Source: Macrotis lagotis | Taxonomy: Eukaryota; Chordata; Mammalia; Peramelemorphia; Peramelidae | NCBI RefSeq assembly: GCF_037893015.1 | Contig: NC_133658.1 | Span: 426,961,890 to 427,025,889 of the forward strand | Direction of reading: 5' to 3' | DNA length: 64,000 nucleotides | Notes under the pieces: model-generated | What the model was told of the DNA's origin: nothing | The model's database searches: none | The model's input: the letters and a program-made list of their open reading frames with translations, nothing else | Translations under genes and position numbers: made by a program | In this document: piece by piece, positions 59,001-64,000 of the stretch | Layout: every line of letters starts with the position of its first letter | Numbering within the stretch: position 1 is the stretch's first letter

Positions 59001-62000
59001 AGCAATTTGTTTTCCTTCTTTCTTTTTTTAATCAAATTGACTGGAGTTTTATAAATTTTATTTGTTTTTTTCTTAAAAGCAAATTTGTTTTATTTATTAA
59101 TTCAGTAGTTGTTTTTTGCTTTTAAATTTATTCATTTCTCCTTTAATTTTTAGAATTTATAATTTGGTACTTAATTGGGGATTTATAATTTGTTCTTTCT
59201 CTTATTTTTTTAGTTGCATTTTTCATTCATTGGTTTCATCTTTCTCTAATTTATTCATGTAAGTATTAAAAGATATATTATATTCTCTGAGAGATTTGAG
59301 TGAATGCCATAGATTTCGGTATGTTGTTTGATTATTGTCACTATCTAGGATAAAATGGTTAATTGTTTTTATAATTTGTTGTTTGGTCCACTCATTATTT
59401 AAAACGAGGTTATTCAGTTTCCAATTGGTTCTCGGTCTATATCCCCTTGGCCCAACATTGCATATGACTTTCATTGCATTGTGATCTGAGAAAGATGTAT
59501 TCACTATTTCTGCCTTTCTGCAGTTGATTATTAGGTTTTTATGTCCTAGTACATGGACAATTATATAAAAATTGAAAAGTTCCATGGACTGCAGATTAAA
59601 AGGTATATTCCTTTCTATCCCCATTCAATTTCCTCCATAAGTCTACCATGCCTAGTTTTTCTAACAATTTATTTACCCCCTTAACTTCTTCCTTGTTTAT
59701 TTTATGATTCGATTTCTCTAGATCTGAGAGTGGGAGGTTAAGGTCTCCTACTAGTAGAGTTTGCTGTGTATGCTGTCTATGTCTTCCTGTAGTTATTTAA
59801 GCTTCACCTCTAAGAATTTGGATGCTATCCCACTGGGTGCATTTATATTCAGTGTTGAAATAGCTTTATCATCTATGGTACTTTTTTATGAGGATAAAGT
59901 TTCCTTCCTTATCTCTTTTAATGTTATCTATTTTTGAAGCTACTTTGTCTGAGATAAGGATTGCTACTCCTGCCTTTTTCACTTAAGCTGAAGCAAAATA
60001 TATTTTGCTCCAGCCTTTTACTTTTACTCTATATGTATCTCACTGCTTCAAATTAGTTCCTTGTAAGCAGCATATTGTAGGATTGTGGTTTTTAATCCAT
60101 TCTGTTATTCACTTACATTTTAAGGAAGAGTTCATCCCATTCACATTCAAATTTATGATTACTAATTTTTTATTGCTCTCCATGCTACCTTCCCTCTGTT
60201 TGTATTTTCCTCCTTTCCCCCTTTATCCATATTCCCCAGGATTTTGTTTCTGAATATCACCCCCTTCAGTGTGTTTGCCCTCCTATATCACTCCCTCCCT
60301 TTTCCCTTCCCTTCCTTTTGTTAGTTCCCTCTTTCCCCCACTCCCTCTCCCTTTCTTCATCCCCCCTCCCCTTTTCCCCTTTTAATACTTGGAAGGTTAG
60401 ATGTTTTATAAGTTAACTATGTATGTGTAAGTTGGCTTTAAGCCATCTGACGAGAAGAAGATTCAGGTTTTTCTCATCTCCTCCCTTCTTCCCCTCTATT
60501 ACCATAGGTATTTTGTACCTCTTAGCGTAATGAGATTTACCCCATTCAATCCCCTCCCTCCTCCCATCATCCTCCTGTCCCTCTTTTAGGGATGTAGTGT
60601 TTTTTAGATCATTCTATATGAGTCATAGAAAATTCTGAGTATCTGTCACTTCTAGTTAAATACATTCTGTCTAATAGATATAAAATTTTTGAGTTATTAG
60701 AATCTTTCTCCCAAGCAGGGTTAAAGTGAGTTATATCCCATTGGATAGCAGTTGCATGAATAGGTCATGAATGTCCATCACTTCTGGCTAGAAATATTAT
60801 CCCTGTGAGAGATACAATTCTTAATAGTTATGAGAATCTTCTTCCCCATGGTGGGATATAGCCAATTTCAACTTATTTGAAAGCAGCTTTTTTCCTTTTC
60901 CTGCCTGCCCTTTTTTTCTTTTACCTTTTCTTCTGTCTCTTGAACCACCAGTTTGATGTCCAAATTTTCTATTTAGCTCTGGTCTTTTCATGAGGAATTT
61001 TTGGAATTTTTCCATTTTGTTAAATGTTCAAATTTTTCCCTGGATGAGAAGGCTAGCATTGTGAGATAGTGGATTCTTGGCTGCATTCCAAGCTCCCTTG
61101 CTCTTCAATATCTCATTCCAGGCCCTTAGATCCCTTAATGTTCATGTAGCCAGGTCCTGTGTAGTCCTTTCTGTGGCTCCTTGATATTTAAATTGTTTCT
61201 TTCTGGTTGCTTGAAGGATTTTCTCTTTTATCTGATAGTTTTGGAATTTGGCCACAACACTCATTGGTGTTTTGATTTTAGGATTTTTTTCTGGAGGGGA
61301 TCGATGTAGTCTTTTATTGACTACTTTGCCCTCTGGTTCCATGATATCAGGGCAATTTTCCATCACTAGATCCTGTAATATTTAGTCTGGGCTTTTTTTT
61401 CTCTTCAAGGTTTTCAAGAAGTCCAATAAATCTCAGGTTGCCCCATCTCGACCTATTCTCAAGGTCAGTGGTTTTGCTGATGAGGTATTTTACATTTTCT
61501 TCTATTTTTTCTATTTGTTGATTTTGTTTATCAGGCTCTTGCTGTCTCATGGATTCATTAGTTTCTGCATACTCCATTCTTATTTTAGGGAGGAGTTTTC
61601 TTCATTAACCTTTTGCAACTCCTTTTCCAATTTGTCAGTTCTACTTCTGAGAGAGATTTCCATTTGACCAATTGAGGTTTTGAAAGAATTATTTTCTTTT
61701 TGCATTTGCCCAATTGAGGATCTGAGAGATTTATTTTCATTTTGTATTTGTACAATTGTATTTTCTAAGGATTTGTTTTCTTATGGCAAGGTATTAATTT
61801 TCTCTCCCAAATTTTCCAGTTGATTTTTAATATCCTTCCTTATTTCTTCAAGAAAGTCTTTCTGTGCTGAAGACCAGGTCATATTCTCCTCATATATTCT
61901 AAGTATCTCTGAGTTAGGGTCTTTTCCTTCCCAGAATTTTTCTATGGATCCACCTTTCCTCTGACCCTTCTTCATTTTGCTAAGACCTTGAGTTTGGAGG

Positions 62001-62775
62001 GGCTGGTTCACACGGGTTTGGGATCCCTAGAGGCTTTACTCACTAAGTGCAATTTCTCTGTCTGGGAAGTAGGAGGTGCTGGTTGCTTTCTCTGGGGTGT
62101 TTGTGATCTTGATTGAAGCCTTCTCCATTAGCTTGATGGAAGCAATTGAATCTGTTGAATCTTTTAACCTTCAATCAATGGTGGGCTTTACCCTGGGGTG
62201 AAGTCATTCCTCTCCCTATTGTCAGCTGGGCTGGTTCTTCTGCTCACACACCTGTGCCTTAGGCAGAAGTAGTCTGCTATTGTTTGTTCTGGGAAGAGGC
62301 TTCAGCTGCAATGGAGGCATGGACTCATAGTTCCTTAGACCAGAGGAGCCCAGGAATGGTGTACACAGGTCTTCTGCACTGGAACTCTCCTCCCAGCCCT
62401 GTCGGCAAACTCCAGAGGGTTAGCACTAACACCAATGCCTCTGCTCCCTACTTGACTCAAGCCCCCGTTGGTCTAACCCCACATCTGATTCAGCATGCTT
62501 GTCCCTCTGGCCCTCAGTTTCCCAGGCTCCAATTCAGCAGCTAATCTGGTTGATCCAGGGCTAATCTGCCCTCTGCATCAAGATTTACCTGCCTGGATAT
62601 GCCCAGGGCTGCTTCAGGAGACATAACCTGAGGTAGATGTTCTTTCTCCTGGCTTTTCTTTCTGGATTTTGTGGGTCATATTTCTGTTAAGAGGTTTGTT
62701 TCATATAATAGATGGGGAAAGATCAGGAGAGTTTAGAACTGTGCTTGTCTTCTCTCTGCCATCTTGGCTGGAACC
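56042..62775 (-). mobile_element. Near full-length young L1 with target-site duplications
   Basis: A 6.73 kb L1 bounded by 'tcaattctaatttct' (56027-56041) and 'tcaattttaatttct' (62776-62790), a 15-base duplication with one difference. Right to left: 5' UTR 62775-62012 starting 'gccaagatggcagagag' near 62768; ORF1 about 62011-60821 (coiled coil, NVKYLISKTTDLENRS, RNA-binding part KFQNYQIKEKILQATRKK, and the end FLMKRPELNRKFGHQTGG); ORF2 about 60100-56800 with endonuclease, RT ([16 protein letters not shown] near 58466) and C-terminal segments (NSLFDKNRWENWKLVWKKL); 3' UTR to 56042. The RT catalytic box reads LFANDMMVYLDN, asparagine replacing the first catalytic aspartate, and both ORFs have several frame breaks, so it is inactive. 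Confidence 0.92.
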
Positions 62776-62974
62776 TCAATTTTAATTTCTAGGAAATATT
62801 TTCCTAAGTGAGCTTTTGACATCCTTTTCTCTTTAGTGCCTTTTTAAGACATTCTTTTATTTAGTGAATTTTTGAGCCTTTTCTTTCCATCTGGCCAATT
62901 CTGTTTTATAAATTCTTCTCTTCGGTGAATATTTGTTTATTTTTTCCTAATTGATTAATTTTATTTCCTTTTTG

Positions 62975-63121
62975 TTTTTTAGGGTTTTGCAAGGCAATGG
63001 GGTTAAGTGGCTTGCCCAAATCCACACAGCTAGGTAATTATTAAGTGTATGAAGCTGGATTTAAACTCAGGTACTCCTGACTACAGGGCTGGTGCTCTTT
63101 GCCACTGTACCACCTGGCCAC
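62975..63121 (-). mobile_element. Marsupial short SINE, antisense
   Basis: 'ttttgcaaggcaatggggtt' at left, 'cacacagctaggtaattatt', 'ttaaactcaggtactcctga', and head complement 'gccactgtaccacctggcca' at right. Inserted in the old HAL1-like ORF1 region. Confidence 0.9.
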
Positions 63122-63420
63122 CAAAGATAATTTTGTTTTCAAGGTGTTCTTCTCCCCTTGGGATTTTTGCACCACTTTTTCCATTTTACTTTTTCTACTT
63201 TTTAAAGTTTTATTTTCTTCAATATATTTTATGCTTTCTTTTTACCAAGTGTTGATTCTTTTTTTTATTATTTTCTTGTATCATTTTCATTTCTCTTACC
63301 AATTTTTTCCACTACCTCTCTTACCTTATTTTAAATTCCTGCCTTTTCTTCATCATCTTGCCTCTCTTGCCTCTCCCCCACCCCCAGCCTCCCAATAAGA
63401 CTCTTAACTACTTAAGCTAG

Positions 63421-64000
63421 AAAGTTCTCTCTCTGACCCAACTCAATGTAAGCTTAGGAGGAGTTTGTCATTTTCTCAGGTTTTTTTTGTCTATTTTTAT
63501 TGAGCTCAGTCTTTTTAGGTTTTTTTATTTGGTTGATTTCTGGATCTGCTTTTGCCTCAGTATAGTTAAAAGCTTGAAATAAATGGTCCCATCCAGTTTT
63601 AATTTTATATGATTCTGGACTAAGATTCTTTCCAGAGCTTAGTATTATATGATTCATTCAACTACAAGTCACTGAAACTAGAAGAGGTACAACCTCTCGC
63701 CCACAATACATTCCTCTGAAATTAATAGAATTGGTTTTTGCTTCAGTTATTTCAGGCAGAGGAAAAGAGACAGTTTAACTTGTTTTTCAGGCACATAATA
63801 TTGAGTACATTAAGCAAGTAGAAGGAGGAAACAGGAGATTTTGTTGTGGGCAAACATGTGTGATTCCTTAAAAGTTTTCATTTACAACATTAGATGAAGC
63901 TACTTGACCTTTAAGCTAATGTGCAAATCCAACCACTAACAATGAGTCCTGAAATAGTTGTGGAGAGAAAGGGAGCCCGTTTGACTGGCCAGTGGGTGCT
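63421..64000. other. Unassigned stretch to the window edge
   Basis: No repeat or gene recognised. It could hold the 5' end of the HAL1-like element, for which I have no reference copy, followed by unique DNA. Confidence 0.4.

Larger units (their letters stand above)
53616..63420 (-). mobile_element. Old HAL1-like/L1 inter-ORF and ORF1, in four pieces
   Basis: The outermost element of a nested stack. Pieces: 53616-53936 (inter-ORF and ORF1 C-terminal part), 55838-56041 (ORF1 middle; minus strand reads VNDSMKHQELFKYH then DNVKYLIRKTINLKNRSRK), 62776-62974 and 63122-63420 (ORF1 coiled coil and upstream). The ORF1 segments line up in order with 3185-4240. Between the pieces lie a plus-strand L1 3' end with an HMGN1 copy, a 6.7 kb minus-strand L1, and a SINE. 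Confidence 0.75.

Overview
This 64 kb window is AT-rich, repeat-saturated mammalian DNA. I find no exon of a multi-exon host gene, no operon-like gene order, no CRISPR array, and no tRNA or rRNA gene. The repeats point to a marsupial: L1 elements with marsupial-type ORF1 and ORF2, many short tRNA-derived SINEs carrying an A-box-like 'tggtgcagtgg' and a B-box-like 'gttcaaatc', RTE-clade and CR1-clade LINE remains, and MIR/L2 fossils. The long SINE copies at 23990-24308 and 51211-51523 look, from memory, like an Australian (australidelphian) SINE rather than the common opossum SINE. A dasyurid-like animal is my best guess, held with low to moderate confidence.

Layout. 0-4.2 kb: a minus-strand L1 derivative that runs from ORF1 through the inter-ORF region straight into a 3' UTR, split by an old RPL19 retrocopy (2337-3184). 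4.2-5.8 kb: a minus-strand CR1-clade LINE split by a SINE. 7.7-10.3 kb: L1 3' ends. 12.2-13.2 kb: a 5'-truncated RTE-clade LINE inside an older SINE. 13.3-20.3 kb: the quietest stretch, mostly unassigned, with scattered MIR-like pieces. 20.6-25.3 kb: an old mammal-wide repeat and an old plus-strand L1 peppered with SINEs. 26.1-27.0 kb: a 5'-truncated L1 with target-site duplications. 27.5-31.8 kb: a plus-strand L1 invaded by an L2 piece, a SINE and a minus-strand L1. 34.9-50.3 kb: plus-strand L1 sequence; the main copy (about 36.7-50.3 kb) contains a deleted pogo/Tigger-like DNA transposon and a 5.3 kb minus-strand L1. 50.3-53.6 kb: three minus-strand L1 3' ends in a row. 53.6-63.4 kb: a nested stack in which an old minus-strand L1 relative is split by a plus-strand L1 3' end (itself split by an HMGN1 retrocopy), by a near full-length 6.7 kb minus-strand L1, and by a SINE.

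The only open reading frame with a plausible claim to being an intact protein of host origin is the 103-codon HMGN1 retrocopy at 54411-54722. It keeps its GC-rich 5' leader, its 3' UTR, a poly(A) signal and near-perfect target-site duplications, so it is young. The RPL19 retrocopy is clearly dead. Nothing here amounts to a new multi-gene system. The real interest is the order of nested insertions, which can be read directly; the intact HMGN1 retrocopy; recurrent L1 copies that lack most of ORF2; an L2 copy inside an L1; and a short local duplication that copied an L1/SINE junction.

Element boundaries inside old L1 copies are approximate (tens of bases). All family names come from reading the sequence and from memory of the families; no database search was run.
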